The translations under genes and the position numbers were made by a program. A DNA stretch of 64,000 bases from Chara braunii. Taxonomy: Eukaryota; Streptophyta; Charophyceae; Charales; Characeae. This document shows positions 1 through 9,790 of the stretch, in pieces (within the stretch, counting starts at the first letter, position 1; each line of letters starts with the position of its first letter). The DNA lies in assembly GCA_003427395.1 (NCBI GenBank), contig BFEA01000419.1, positions 245,991 to 309,990 on the forward strand, written 5' to 3'. The notes under the pieces are model-generated. The model did not search any database. It was not told where the DNA came from and worked only from the letters and a program-made list of their open reading frames with translations.

Positions 1-237
1 AGAATAGACATATGAGCCTTGCCACATGGCTACTTCCTGCGCTAGGACTAGCCATATCTCTACAGGTCCCATAGGTACGTTATTCCCATACTCTATTGTG
101 TGGTGATGATAGATAGCTGAGAGTCCGTTGCCTCGTGTGTCCCTGGAGCCCTTTACTTAGGACATTTTGCTTGGTATCTTTCGTTTGGCTTGCATTTTCA
201 CTCTTATTATCACTTCTGTCTCTCTGTCTCTGCTTCA

Positions 238-268
<31 letters not shown>

Positions 269-640
269 ATGGACATTTTGCTTGGTATCCTCCGTTCCGC
301 TTGCGTCTTCACCCTTATTGTCACATCGCTCTCTCTGTGTCAGGATCCCTCTCTCTCTCTCTCTCTCTCTCGTTGTGTTTCCGATTTTGATCGACGTCTT
401 GTTGGCGGCTTCTCTGCATGTTCTTTGGCATTTCTTGGCCGTTCTTTGTTCTGGCTTTTGTACTTTTGTTCTTTTTTCAGTCGGCAAGATATTTCGCGAT
501 ACACACTTCTTTGGCTGACAATGGGCCTCGCTCCACTGCTCTCCAAATGTGCACATTGGGAACGAATCTTCCGCTAGAACATGGAAATATACCCCAACGT
601 ATTTTGTCTTTTGTGCATGTGGAGAGTAGTGGAGCGTAGC
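1..640. repeat. Intergenic sequence with CT microsatellites
   Basis: Two pure (CT)n runs lie at about 240-266 and 350-372. The flanking sequences (ACATTTTGCTTGGTATC-type) resemble one another, so the block looks like a short tandem duplication of microsatellite plus flank. The open frames here are Ser/Leu or Arg/Glu runs read out of the CT repeat, and no coding signal is visible. Confidence 0.7.
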
Positions 641-959
641 CCAATGTCTGGGGTTTCCGGGTGTCCTTGCGACTCGATCGAGGTGCGTGCTTGTTGTGTG
701 AACGTTACTTGCATATATGATCGTTGAGAAACGGATTAAGAGTTGAAATCCTGGACGATAATAGTTAGTGTTAGGGCCTAAACCAAGTCCTTTTCATAAC
801 CAACTGTCGAATTGCAGCAGTATAGTGCGGCCCGCTTGTCCTTCAAAGTGGGGGGAGTAAATCATAAACGTTTTGGGGTTAAACGGCCATGCCGGCGATC
901 CCTTCAGTACTCAACCAGCCGCATAAGAAGGTTGTGCAGAGTACTGCCAGCCCGGATAG

Positions 960-1275
960 AATGCATCTGAAGGTGTGTTCGACCAAGGCAGCGGAACTGC
1001 GAGTGCCCGTCTGGTGGGAAGTGCCGTCCCTTCTGACAGGTTTGGTGCCTGTATTTTCGCAGCTCTTTGAAACGCTTTTCCGCGAAAGTCCGCGTATGGG
1101 CATTGCTCTGTCCGGCTTGTTAGATTGCACCTGAAGGTGCGTTTGACCAACTAAACAGAAATGCGAGTCGCCGGATGGCAAGCGCTGTGTCTTCTGACAG
1201 GTTCAGTGCGTGTATTACTCGGCGGTGCTCTTTCGAAATGTTTTTCCCTGTAAGTTCTACCGAATGCGAACGCAG
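960..1275. repeat. Diverged tandem duplication, unit about 165 bp
   Basis: The segment from about 960 (CTGAAGGTGTGTTCGACCAA) reappears from about 1130 (CTGAAGGTGCGTTTGACCAA). Both copies carry the same internal landmarks in order (TTCTGACAGGTT, GTGTATT, TTTCGAAA-like, TTTTTCC). The unit is not recognised. The rest of 640-1580 shows nothing I can name. Confidence 0.55.
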
Positions 1276-1582
1276 CTCCTTATCACAGTCGCCGCATAGT
1301 GTGCTGTACTCTTTTTTTTTGTTCCTGTACTCGTTGCTGATTTTCACAATCATCTGAATTATGTACAAAGAAGATTGAGAAATGAATATGTAGATTAGTT
1401 GGAAAACAAAATTGCAAGATCACCATCCTGAGAGTGACAAGAGTACCCTCCAAATGGAGTTCGTTTTCTTCACCCAGCTTCGGCTGAAAAACTGGGAACC
1501 AGAAGTAGCGTACCATGCTCTCTCTGTTTATCTACAAGAAATTTACCAAAAATATTCACTTGAAGCTCAGTAAAAGGCAACC

Positions 1583-1706
1583 CAACGTACGGTCATTACG
1601 ACTGTATTTCCCCCGAATGCAACGTTCGGACATTATAGCTGTATTTGGCCCATCTTTCAGTCTAAATGCAGTCATAATGACCGTACGTTGTATTCGGGGG
1701 AAGAAG
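1583..1706. mobile_element. Foldback MITE, family 1 (copy 1)
   Basis: The right arm (TAATGACCGTACGTTGTATTC then GGGGGAAGAAG) is the reverse complement of the left arm beginning TTCCCCCGAATGCAACG at 1608, with several mismatches in the left arm. An extra partial left arm (ACGTACGGTCATTACGACTG) precedes it, so two copies may be nested. The same arms form the cleaner copies at 8302-8406 and 10790-10894. There is no coding capacity, as expected of a non-autonomous DNA transposon. Confidence 0.75.
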
Positions 1707-1820
1707 ACATGGCTGCTTCCCACTTCTGTAATTGAAATATTACTAATTCACTGTATCAATTTCTAAAGTAGAATATCCAACATCAAATAATCTCGAGAGC
1801 CTAACACAGGATCATCCTAA

Positions 1821-1925
1821 CCCGGGGCTAGGTCCCACTTGCACGAATTAAGAGATACTGACCCTAGATAGCAAAGATCAACGGCCCAAATCTCCTAATT
1901 TGCGCAAGCGGGACCTTGCCCCCGG
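1821..1925. mobile_element. MITE with TCCCACTTGC termini (copy 1)
   Basis: The terminal inverted repeat reads CCGGGGCTAGGTCCCACTTG on the left. The right end has GCAAGCGGGACC then TTGCCCCCGG, its near-perfect complement. A second copy at 16889-16992 shares the whole 105 bp, including the interior GATAGCAAAGATCAACGGCC. Two unlinked copies with the same ends support a mobile element. It is non-coding. Confidence 0.8.
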
Positions 1926-1937
1926 CCCTTACCATCC

Positions 1938-2019
1938 GACATGTGCTCCTCCATCCGGAGTAACTTTGAGAAATGAGAAAATGAAAACACAATCGATAAA
2001 AGATGGAGGAGCACATGTC
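1938..2019. mobile_element. Short foldback element, 18-bp perfect arms
   Basis: GACATGTGCTCCTCCATC at 1938-1955 is exactly complementary to 2002-2019, with a 46-base A-rich loop. It abuts the MITE to its left. It is probably another MITE, but only one copy was seen. Confidence 0.6.
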
Positions 2020-2186
2020 AAGAGCTTTAATATCATGGCGCTAACATCTCCTCCCCGCATCACTTCGATATCACACCATCGAAGTTGTCAATCCTTCTAC
2101 TCTCACGGAGGAACTGGCCTGCTTGTTGTCTATAGCCCATGTCTTGAGGAACCAGGGCCGGCCTTTGACCTGACGCCCTGGGCACG

Positions 2187-2205
2187 TTTTTTTTTTTTTT
2201 TTTTT
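2187..2205 (-). repeat. Poly-T tract, possible minus-strand retroposon tail
   Basis: Nineteen uninterrupted T at this position could be the poly-A tail of a retroposed sequence on the minus strand whose body would lie to the right. No target duplication was found. The segment 2206-3396 has no recognisable gene. Confidence 0.35.
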
Positions 2206-3396
2206 AACTCAGATTTCATTTCAAATGTAATTGTATCTCATCATCTCTGAGCGGCTTCAGCCTGAGTGTCAGGCCATAGTCATGTTTCGATTACCAATCT
2301 CCCTTGATACACCAGGTGCTTCCAAACCAGCCCTTGTCACTCTGCTCACCCCGATATACCTTGCTGTGCCAGTATGCTTGGATGGTTCTGCATATATTCG
2401 CCCGAATTGCAGACCTGAGGTCAGGAAACGAGGCGGGGGTATGCACGTCGGATCTCGTTTTTGAATTAAGTCCTGTAGCCGCTTGCTGCAGAGTTCAGAA
2501 TCCGAAGTGGAAGGCCGTAGCCTTGTCGCTTTTGTCCTCGCTCCGTGTCCGGCAGGGGAAACCCCTTTTCCGACAATGCTCGGTGCGGTGACAATCGCTG
2601 CAGTGGGGTGCCACCGTCGTCCACGCGATAATAATCAACTCGTTGGAGGGCAATAATAAGGAACGAGCCCGAAAATGAGCATCAATGATCACAAACCAAC
2701 ACCCATGAACATCGAGCACCTCGTTTCAGAAGGGAAATAATAACGTCCTTCGATCTTTGCGACGGCTTCTCGTATCTCGCATACACGTGGCCTTTCGTTG
2801 TTATACGGGAACAGGCGCTGTGGGAATACAGGAAGTTGATGCCCAGTTGGATCGGTATGAATCCGTATGATCAGGAAGCAAAAATGCGCCTGAGGGCCTC
2901 ATCCCACAGTACTTACGCTCAATAAAGTATAAAAGAAACGACCGTAAGAGAGAAATGAGACCCAACTACTTTTCGACTCCAGGAGCTTTTACGATTGCAG
3001 TAGCGGGAAGCTTGGGACATTGACATGGACAGTAATGAATGTTGCTGTAGAAAGGGGAAATGTACATTGCGTGGTTGTATAGAAAAACATTCATAGAAAT
3101 CCGCCTTCTTTTTGGGGAAAGGGTATGGGTCAAGAGCTTTTAAGAAATGCCTCAAATTCTTTTGCCGTCGCTCCCACAACGCTGTGGCAGCAAACGTTTC
3201 CAATTTTCTCAGCTGCTGGCGGCAGTGCCGTACCCCCGTTGACCGTTCACGGGGTCTGTGGAGGGAGACCGGTCATGGAGTTCACGGAGTTCACGACACG
3301 GGAGTTCATGGAGTTCACGAGGCCTTTATCCTAGAGCTCCTTCCTTTTGCATCGCCCCGATGAACCAGCACAGCCTTTCGACCTTCGGGCTCCCGT

Positions 3397-4898
3397 TGTC
3401 GAGCGCATAGGTTCGGCACCACACAGGGCAGTGCGGGACCCTCCCGGCCACGTCACGCAGGAGTTGGTTTTAATTCCTTCATCGCAAATACATAATGGAG
3501 CTTCCGCAAGCCGCTCCGGCCGAGTGCGCCAGCCATACCTCTTGCGAGCCCCTACGATAGGATAGGGCCTACACGAGGCACGACTTACCTCCACCTTGCG
3601 GGAGCTGTCACCTCCCTTCGGTGGGCGTATCCCCGTCGAGCTACCAGTCCACAATACAAAAGCTAATCAGCTGCAATCGCAGAGGTGGACCAGCCGAGGA
3701 CGTTTCTCGTTCGCTGTAGCATAGGGGGTATGCGCGGACCAGCTGAGGGCGTTTCTCGTTCGTTGTAGCATAGGGGGTACGCGCGGTATTACGCCTCTAT
3801 CGGACCCGTACGCGAACTGACATCTTGGGGGGCTGAGGTCCCAAGCGCGACTCGTCGCCGGTCGACTAGGACGCATCCCACACGCCACGCGCACACCACT
3901 ATAAAGAACATACAAATAAAAACACGCACACATACGCACGTTTATATACTCAGAACGACACTTGAACAAACAACACAACAACACTCCTAGTCCTTTAGTA
4001 GCCATCCCATAACTTTCCGATGCGGAAATCGGATAGGCGTCGCGCGCGAGACTTAGTATAAAACCGCGCGGACGCAGTGCTAACTCATATCGATTCACAA
4101 TGCAAGCGTACACAAGCGGTCGCGATGATGACATACTATGTAGTACCCATACTCATGCGATCCTCGTTAATCTTGAGGGTCGCGTTCGACACTCAAGTGT
4201 CGGTTGACACGCGCCTTGAGGGACTGATCTCTCAATGTTGGACAACCCTCAAGTGCGGTTGAGAATCACACCCTCTTCTGCACCCTGCGGAGAGTGGGTG
4301 GTACACAGGTTCATACCTGTGGTGACAATTGTCTCTTATTGCCCTGAAGACCAGCTCCATCATCTAGGGCCTAGGGAGATGTCAAGGGGTTTCACTTTGA
4401 CGGCTGTCACGGACTACAACGTCCAACCATAGAAACTCTAAAAAGCAAAGGATAAAAATGGATATCCCTTTTCTCTCGAAAAACATAATCAGTTTAACCC
4501 TTACGCGTGGTTCCAGTAGGCCGCGCGAAACACTCAAGACATATGTATTTACATATATATAGAGGGTTATAAATATGTGTCGATCACTTCTCACAATCAC
4601 AGTGAGACTCCTATCAGCCATATATATGTATGTGAGCGCAGACAGTCAAATCCAAAGTCCAAATCACCAAACATACCTGCAATCACATAAAAGATTCAAC
4701 CAAAAGTCCATGCACTACACGGGGCGAACTTCAACCATTCTCTGCACTCACACCCCTCGCTTTAGCCATGCAAATAAAGTCCGGGCGAAAACACAACAGC
4801 TTGGGTGTGCGTGGCGCCGCGGTGCAACTCTCAAAATAAAATACTCAGTACTTTTTTTAAATGACCATTCAAATAAAGTCCGGGCGAAAACACAACAG
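3397..4898 (-). mobile_element. Inverted, truncated fragment of the element A LTR
   Basis: Read on the minus strand, this block matches the last ~1.9 kb of the large LTR at 35948-42727 (about 40784-42727). Its left edge TGTCGAGCGC corresponds to the LTR terminus. Landmarks include the GGTGGGCGTAT block near 3622, the TATA-containing promoter module near 4055-4160 and the ACGTTATAGTCC block near 4415. No primer binding site lies beyond the terminus, so no internal region is attached. The inner end stops abruptly where a family C sequence begins. A ~28-bp piece (AAATAAAGTCCGGGCGAAAA...) occurs twice, at 4769 and 4870, indicating a local tandem duplication or slippage. Identity is clearly lower than between the two long LTRs, so this is an older copy. 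Confidence 0.8.
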
Positions 4899-5861
4899 GG
4901 TGCATGTTCGGATCGACGCGTGGAGAGTGGCTACATCCCCCACGGGCTACATGTTCGGATCGACGCGTGGAGAGTGGCTACATCCCCCACGCCGGTTTCT
5001 GATCATGTAGGACACAGGCGATCCCTTCCCTCCTCTCTTCTAAGTCCTTGCGATTCCGCGCTCTTCGCGCATGCATGCACGCTATAAATATTTGGCTGGC
5101 GATTAGATAGCTCTCTTAACCAGTTATTGGAAGCTCGGGGAGCGCGATCAGTGAGGGTCGGCTCACGAGCAAGGAATTCGCGCATGCATGCACGCTATAA
5201 ATATTTGGCTCTTCGCGCATGCATGCACGCTCTAAAATCTTAGGCAAGAACGCCCGGAATTCCTTGCCTAATCGAGAACCGATTATGCCCCAGGGAGTCT
5301 CACTATGCCATAACTAGCGAACCGAGGTGCCCCGATTACCCAACTACGTATAACACGCAATACTTCATATCCTCCTCCCGTATCACCAACTCACAGTGGT
5401 ACCGTGGAATTCCATCACCCCATATTGGCCTCGCACGCCATGCAGAAACTGCAGACGACGCAGTCACCACCGAACCCCGGGAACTACGGAGACTAACTAT
5501 AACACGCGGCGACCGACGCCACGTGTCTGCACCCGAAGGTCTGACTCACAGGAATCACAACCACCCCGGACAGGCATCTCCCCGAACCACCGCCATCAAA
5601 ACCAATGGATCGGACGGGCCCTGAACGCACTGCGCATGCCATCTGCCTTATGCAGCACGACATCGACCGCCATCAGACCGGAAGTAACCCACCCCTTAGC
5701 CTTATTGCACCTATGCCCCTGAAACTCTGTCACAGGAGATCTCAGTTCCGACCTGGGACTCCACCCCTCACTTTCCCAAAAATCCTTGACACACCCCTTT
5801 TCGCACTTCCAGGCCCACATCCCACTCCGATCAGGAAGTCGCGCCGGGCGTGAGGTTGGGC
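4899..5861 (+). mobile_element. Family C gypsy-like 5' fragment (copy C1)
   Basis: This stretch matches, in order, parts of 18255-18480 (TGGAGAGTGGCTACATCCCC, a TATAAATATTT box, CAGTGAGGGTCGGCT) and 19495-20060 (TACCGTGGAATTCCATCAC, GAGATCTCAGTT). The latter leads into a gag ORF in copy C2. C1 has the LTR-like and leader parts only. The segment TGGAGAGTGGCTACATCCCCC is doubled at about 4920 and 4970, and GCGCATGCATGCACGCT occurs three times between 5065 and 5235. It ends at a junction with an antisense LINE ORF2 fragment, at the same C base at which copy C3 ends. Confidence 0.7.
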
Positions 5862-6530
5862 ATCACAGATCATCCTTCCTTTCACAAAAGCCCCTTGTTC
5901 CCAACCAATGTGTTGGGGCAGAAACTTACCCAGTCTGATAGCCACGGCCTTTGCCAAGATCTTGTAAGCTCCGTTTAAAATTGAGAAAGGTCTATAATTT
6001 TTCACCTCTTTCTTATCCCCCTTTTTGTATAGGAGAGAGGATTCCCCCATGAGCCACCCTTTTGGTAGACTCCCTGTCTGGAGAGGATTTGGCAAAAAAA
6101 ACGGCCGAAGGCCGAAGAGTTTAATTGGTAGCCCGTCTATCCCTGAGCATTTGCCTATGGCCATCAGCTTTGCATATCAGCAAAATAATGTCTGGCATAA
6201 TTGCACATCGCCTCTATGGGAGGGAGCATTTCTATCAGCGGGGTGTGCCAATTCTCTCAATACCGGTTTTGACTGACGCAGGACAAGGATCTAGAAGTGA
6301 TCTTCGTCATTCTATCGTAGCCCATTAGGCCTCGGAGGTAAAAAAACAGGAGGAACCGAGGGAATGGTTAAAATCAGAGGCCTGGTTTAATTTCCTTTCC
6401 TGTGCCGAGTAGTAATCCGAGAAGGGGTCTGTACCCATCTTCCCCTCGGCCTCCTTTACTGCTTGCTCGGCACACTTTTCTCTCCAGGACCTGTTGGCCG
6501 CCTTCATTCGTGAAACAATGTTCAGGGCCG
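5862..6530 (-). pseudogene. LINE ORF2 reverse transcriptase fragment, broken
   Basis: Minus-strand translation of about 6164-5862 gives GKCSGIDGLP, then GWLMGESSLLYKKGDKKE, NYRPFSILN, YKILAKAVAIRLGKFLP and GAFVKGRMICDA. These are the ordered early motifs of a non-LTR (L1-like plant clade) reverse transcriptase. Further upstream, 6507-6325 (AANRSWREKCAEQAVKEAEG) fits the linker before the RT domain in another frame, so frameshifts separate the pieces. The catalytic FADD-type motif is missing because the sequence stops at the junction with C1. It is non-functional. Confidence 0.8.
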
Positions 6531-6735
6531 CCGTTATGATGCCCTACCTCTGCCCACTTCTTTGCTTCTTAGCTCCTTCCCTGTGTACCTCTGCCCACTT
6601 CTTTGCTTCTTTGCTCTTTCCCTGATTACCGGATTGCAAGTCCTGATTTGTTTTTATTTTATTTAATTTTTCTGACCACTTCTTCGCTTCTTTGCTCCTT
6701 CCCGTGTGGGCGAAGCAGGCAGACCCGCCTGGCCC

Positions 6736-6835
6736 GCCTACGTCTTCTCCCGAATAAACCGCACGATCATTTTATGTTTATACGGGCCAAGTTTCGCTCC
6801 ACGCTATAGCCATAATGACCGTGCCGAGGGAGGAT
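6736..6835. mobile_element. MITE family 1, degenerate copy
   Basis: The left end TACGTCTTCTCCCGAATAAA followed by CGCACGATCAT resembles the family-1 arm. The right half keeps TAGCCATAATGACCGTGCCG but the outer bases have decayed. Confidence 0.5.
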
Positions 6836-7087
6836 GGTTCCAGTATATCTCCCGACACCAGCCGGCTTCGATGCTGCCCTCGCTAGGACGGTCGCTGCAT
6901 ACCCACCGACGCCCGCTTCGCTCCTGCCCTCAATCCACCTTTCGACAACAGCAGTTGCTCACGCGTGATGAGACAACAGACGTTCATCACACGCGATGAA
7001 AGGACGAAATAAACATCGGGCACCGAAACGTCGCGATGGTCCCCCCTTCATGATACACGCCTCGTTGCTAATTTCGGTTACAAAGGT

Positions 7088-7512
7088 TGGGTCTCATCAT
7101 TCCACTGCTCTCGTTTCGATTCGAAATTGAGAGCAAGTCAAACGAAAATTGGGTGTCGTTCCACTACTCTCGTTTCGGTTCGGAGGCGAGAGCAAGTGGA
7201 CAGCTGTCAGTCTCAGGAATTTCATAGTTTTTGGTATTTGAGAGTATCCACCTCGCTCGACTGCACTCTTGATTGCGACCGCGGTTCTGAAAAATCGAGT
7301 GTTGGACAAGGTTACAGTAGTCGAGAGTGCTCCACAAAAACGAGAGTCACCAGCCTGCAGAGTTGAAAAATGGAAAGAAAGAAAATGGAGGCCAAGAGGC
7401 CGCCAACCGCAATACTTTTTTTTTTTTTCTCAGGTTGTGTTAGAGGACGGATTCTGGACAAATGACACCGCCATTTGGGCAGCATTCTGGACAAATGACA
7501 CCGCCATTTGGT
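7088..7512. repeat. Tandem hairpins and 33-bp tandem repeat
   Basis: Two neighbouring units at about 7097-7138 and 7158-7200 each fold as CTCTCGTTTCG.../GAGAGCAAGT. At 7451-7512 the unit TCTGGACAAATGACACCGCC plus ATTTGG is present twice with a 7-base spacer. Nothing coding is visible across 6836-7640. Confidence 0.6.
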
Positions 7513-7639
7513 CTTCGATGCTGGCCAACCTCGGTACCTTCGTCATTTGGCCATGTGGTTTATCAGACAGTCGTCGAGTTTCCTCAACGCGTGAATGAGG
7601 ATTTTCGGGAGTTTGGACGCAGCCTCTCTGACTTTTACT

Positions 7640-7929
7640 AAGGCCCAAGTCCCACTAGCAACCTTGAGTTCCCTCAACGCGTGAATGTGGATTTTCCGGA
7701 GTTTGAACGCATCCTCTCCGACTTTACAGGGGCCAAGTCCCACTAGCACCGTTCCGACTTTACAGGGGCCAAGTCCCACTAGCACCGTTGAGTTCCCTCA
7801 ACGCGTGAATGTGGACGTGCTCGTACAAACGTACAGAAAAATAGGCTCAAGTTACCTCAACCCACATCTCCACAAACACGTCCAGATTCGTGTCTTAAGG
7901 AAACTCAACACTGCTAGCGGGACTTGGCC
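7640..7929. mobile_element. MITE with TCCCACTAGCA termini, plus repeated arm copies
   Basis: Arms of about 53 bp at 7767-7819 (starting GGCCAAGTCCCACTAGCACC) and 7877-7929 (ending TAGCGGGACTTGGCC) are inverted copies at roughly 85% identity by eye. The left arm unit (CCTCAACGCGTGAATGTGGA, AAGTCCCACTAGCA) is repeated two to three further times between 7640 and 7766. The terminal core matches those of 1821-1925 and 8459-8610. Confidence 0.7.
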
Positions 7930-8133
7930 GCAGAGTGCTCCGGAATAATCATTCTGACGACTCTCTCGATCAATGACTTCCCGTTTCAATTCGGAAACTA
8001 CCGGTAGTTGAGCGAAGCCTCGCCCTCGACACACATGCAGTCGAGGATACAATCGTAGCGCGATCCACTGTGCCCGAGGACGAAGCGTCGGGACAACCAG
8101 CAGCGTATCCACCTTTCGCCGAGCACGCGTGGC

Positions 8134-8242
8134 AACATTCCAATTAGTATTCCTTTCTCGGCCTTTTGGCTAAGATCAAGTGTAGTGTATGTTCTGATCA
8201 GTTTAATATCTGAAAAAAAAAAAAAAAAAAAAGAACATTCCA
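8134..8242 (+). pseudogene. Retroposed, 3'-truncated U2 snRNA pseudogene
   Basis: From about 8149 the sequence reads CTTTCTCGGCCTTTTGGCTA, then AGATCAAGTGTAGT and GTTCTGATCAGTTTAATATC. This is the conserved 5' end of U2 snRNA, including the branch-point recognition region, with a few changes. It stops after about 64 nt and is followed by 20 A (8213-8232). A 9-bp direct repeat AACATTCCA flanks it at 8134-8142 and 8234-8242. Known: poly-A tails and target duplications on truncated snRNA copies are products of LINE-type reverse transcription. Inference: it is a dead copy, since the Sm site, the 3' stem-loops and any promoter are absent. Confidence 0.9.
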
Positions 8243-8301
8243 GTTTGCCAGATTTTTCGTTCGGAATTTCGTTTTGAAAACATTCAGACAAGTGGCACCT
8301 A

Positions 8302-8406
8302 CATTCTTCCCCCGAATACAACGTACGGTCATTATAGCTGTATCTGGACTGAAAGATACATCAACTACAGCTATAATGACCGTACGTTGTATTCGGGGGA
8401 AGAAGG
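8302..8406. mobile_element. MITE family 1, near-perfect foldback (copy with TA duplication)
   Basis: A 105-bp palindrome. The left arm ATTCTTCCCCCGAATACAAC followed by GTACGGTCATTATAGCTGTA is almost exactly complementary to the right arm ending GTATTCGGGGGAAGAAGG. TA flanks both sides (8300-8301 and 8407-8408), consistent with a TA target duplication as in Tc1/mariner- and Stowaway-type elements. There is no ORF. The near identity of the arms implies a recent insertion. Confidence 0.85.
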
Positions 8407-8458
8407 TAGTCGCCGGCACGTCACGTTAGAAATAGCAATCGCCAGGCAATAAGGGCGA

Positions 8459-8610
8459 GATCCCACTGGCAAAGAGGATTGTATGAAATGGCTGAACGTG
8501 GACGTGTTTGTGGACAGGTACGAAAAATTGTGGATGATCGACTTTCCTGCATGTGCGTGGAACATGTCCAGATTCAGACACTTACTCCAATCCTCTTTGC
8601 CAGTGGGATC
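8459..8610. mobile_element. MITE with 23-bp perfect inverted ends (TCCCACTGGCA)
   Basis: GATCCCACTGGCAAAGAGGA plus TTG at 8459-8481 is exactly complementary to 8588-8610. Inner sequence (GAACGTGGACGTG..., CATGTCCAGATTC) resembles the inner part of the 7767-7929 element, which suggests related families. Confidence 0.75.
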
Positions 8611-8689
8611 TGCCCCGAAGACTCGCTTCTTCACATTAGCGCGGTGAAAACCGCATCTACTTAGTACTAAAGGGAAACGCCCGGTTATT

Positions 8690-8768
8690 ACACCCCTGTA
8701 TGTACAATACAAATTGCCCCAACCATAGCTAGATTGACCGGACGTTCTATTTGGGGGTGAAGAGGGTA
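8690..8768. mobile_element. Possible degenerate MITE family 1 copy
   Basis: The right side reads GATTGACCGGACGTTCTATT then TGGGGGTGAAGAGGGTAG, which resembles the family-1 right arm. The left arm is hardly recognisable. Confidence 0.35.
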
Positions 8769-8872
8769 GCAACAAACAACGATGATAATACCATCCAACC
8801 AACCAGGTCGTTCATGGAGTGAACGGCATGCACACACCGATATCAACAGAGAAGGAAACAAACATCTAAGGG

Positions 8873-9031
8873 CGTCGCCGCAAGGGACACGAAATGAAAA
8901 CGAAACGAGTGCATCTTCCTGCAGAAAATGGCCAGGTTCATCGGTTTACTATAAATAGTGTCGAGTGCACTTTGCCACCTTTCGTGTGCAGATGCACTCG
9001 TTTCGTTTTCATTTCGTGTGCCATGCGGCGA
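8873..9031. mobile_element. Foldback element with ~43-bp arms
   Basis: The left arm CGTCGCCGCAAGGGACACGA followed by AATGAAAACGAAACGAGTGCATCT is nearly perfectly complementary to 8990-9031. The loop is about 73 bp and contains ACTATAAATAG. It is probably a further MITE family; one copy was seen. Confidence 0.7.
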
Positions 9032-9130
9032 GACCCCAAGACGAGAGAAATAACATAGTACCGAGCACCAAAAACATGACCGAACTGAAAACCAAATCAC
9101 TGTAAAAAGACGCAATTCTATGATACGAGG

Positions 9131-9389
9131 AAAATCATCAAGAATAGGGATGCGGATATTCGGGTTAGATGATAATTAGTTAAATACAATAGTAAGGAGG
9201 GTAATGTTGTATCTTTCTATGCATTTTGGATGGATGATTGAGAAAGTTTTCCAACTAAGCTAAACCGGCTGATGCTGCCGGGATAACCCCGGGTAGAATT
9301 GTGAGGTCCCCAGCCTCAAGTGAATGATTGTTTTGAAATATAATGATTGTGTTTTTGCAAAAAAAAAAAAAAAAAAAATCATCAAGAAT
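9131..9389 (+). mobile_element. Retroposon insertion with poly-A and target duplication
   Basis: AAAATCATCAAGAAT at 9131-9145 recurs at 9375-9389, directly after a 20-A tail (9359-9378). The ~213-bp body between them is therefore a retroposed sequence on the plus strand. The body (containing GATGCTGCCGGGATAACCCC) has no ORF and no A/B boxes that I can see. It could be the 3' end of a LINE or a 5'-truncated mRNA copy. Confidence 0.8.
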
Positions 9390-9663
9390 GACGAACGGAA
9401 CCAGAAGCACATTGAACGCCACGCATTCAAACACCAGCCAGAAGCACATTGAACGCCACGCAATCAAACACCGGATTCGGCGGCAAGAAAATCAAAGGGG
9501 CAAACAATCCCTGTGGCCTGCCATTTGGTTTCTTACCTCGTCTTGGTGACAACGGAGAGAAAGACAATGAATTAGGTGAGAAACTTTTATTAGCTCCAAA
9601 AAATAGGTATCCACAATCGGCACAATTACCAGCCGTACCAACCGATGGTTCCGAATATAAATC

Positions 9664-9790
9664 GTACGACGACGATGTTGCTCAGGGAAGCTGGACCCGT
9701 ACGACGACGATGTTGCTCAGGGACGCTGTACCCGGTTTCCAGCAGGTATTGCTCCCCCCACCAACCAATTGATGGAGCAGCCTGACAGTC
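9664..9790. repeat. Dispersed repeat E (TTTCCAGCAGGT) with 26-bp tandem copy
   Basis: CGTACGACGACGATGTTGCT with CAGGGA occurs twice in tandem at about 9664 and 9698. The following TACCCGGTTTCCAGCAGGTA ... CACCAACCAATTGATGGAG matches 26700-26745 (ACCCGATTTCCAGCAGGTGT ... CACCAATAGATGGAG), so this is a dispersed repeat. The stretch 9791-10789 shows no recognisable gene. Confidence 0.6.

Noticed and set aside
80-577. Several Arg/Glu- or Leu/Ser-rich frames
   Set aside because: They derive from CT/GA microsatellites, as do the frames at 18445-18867.
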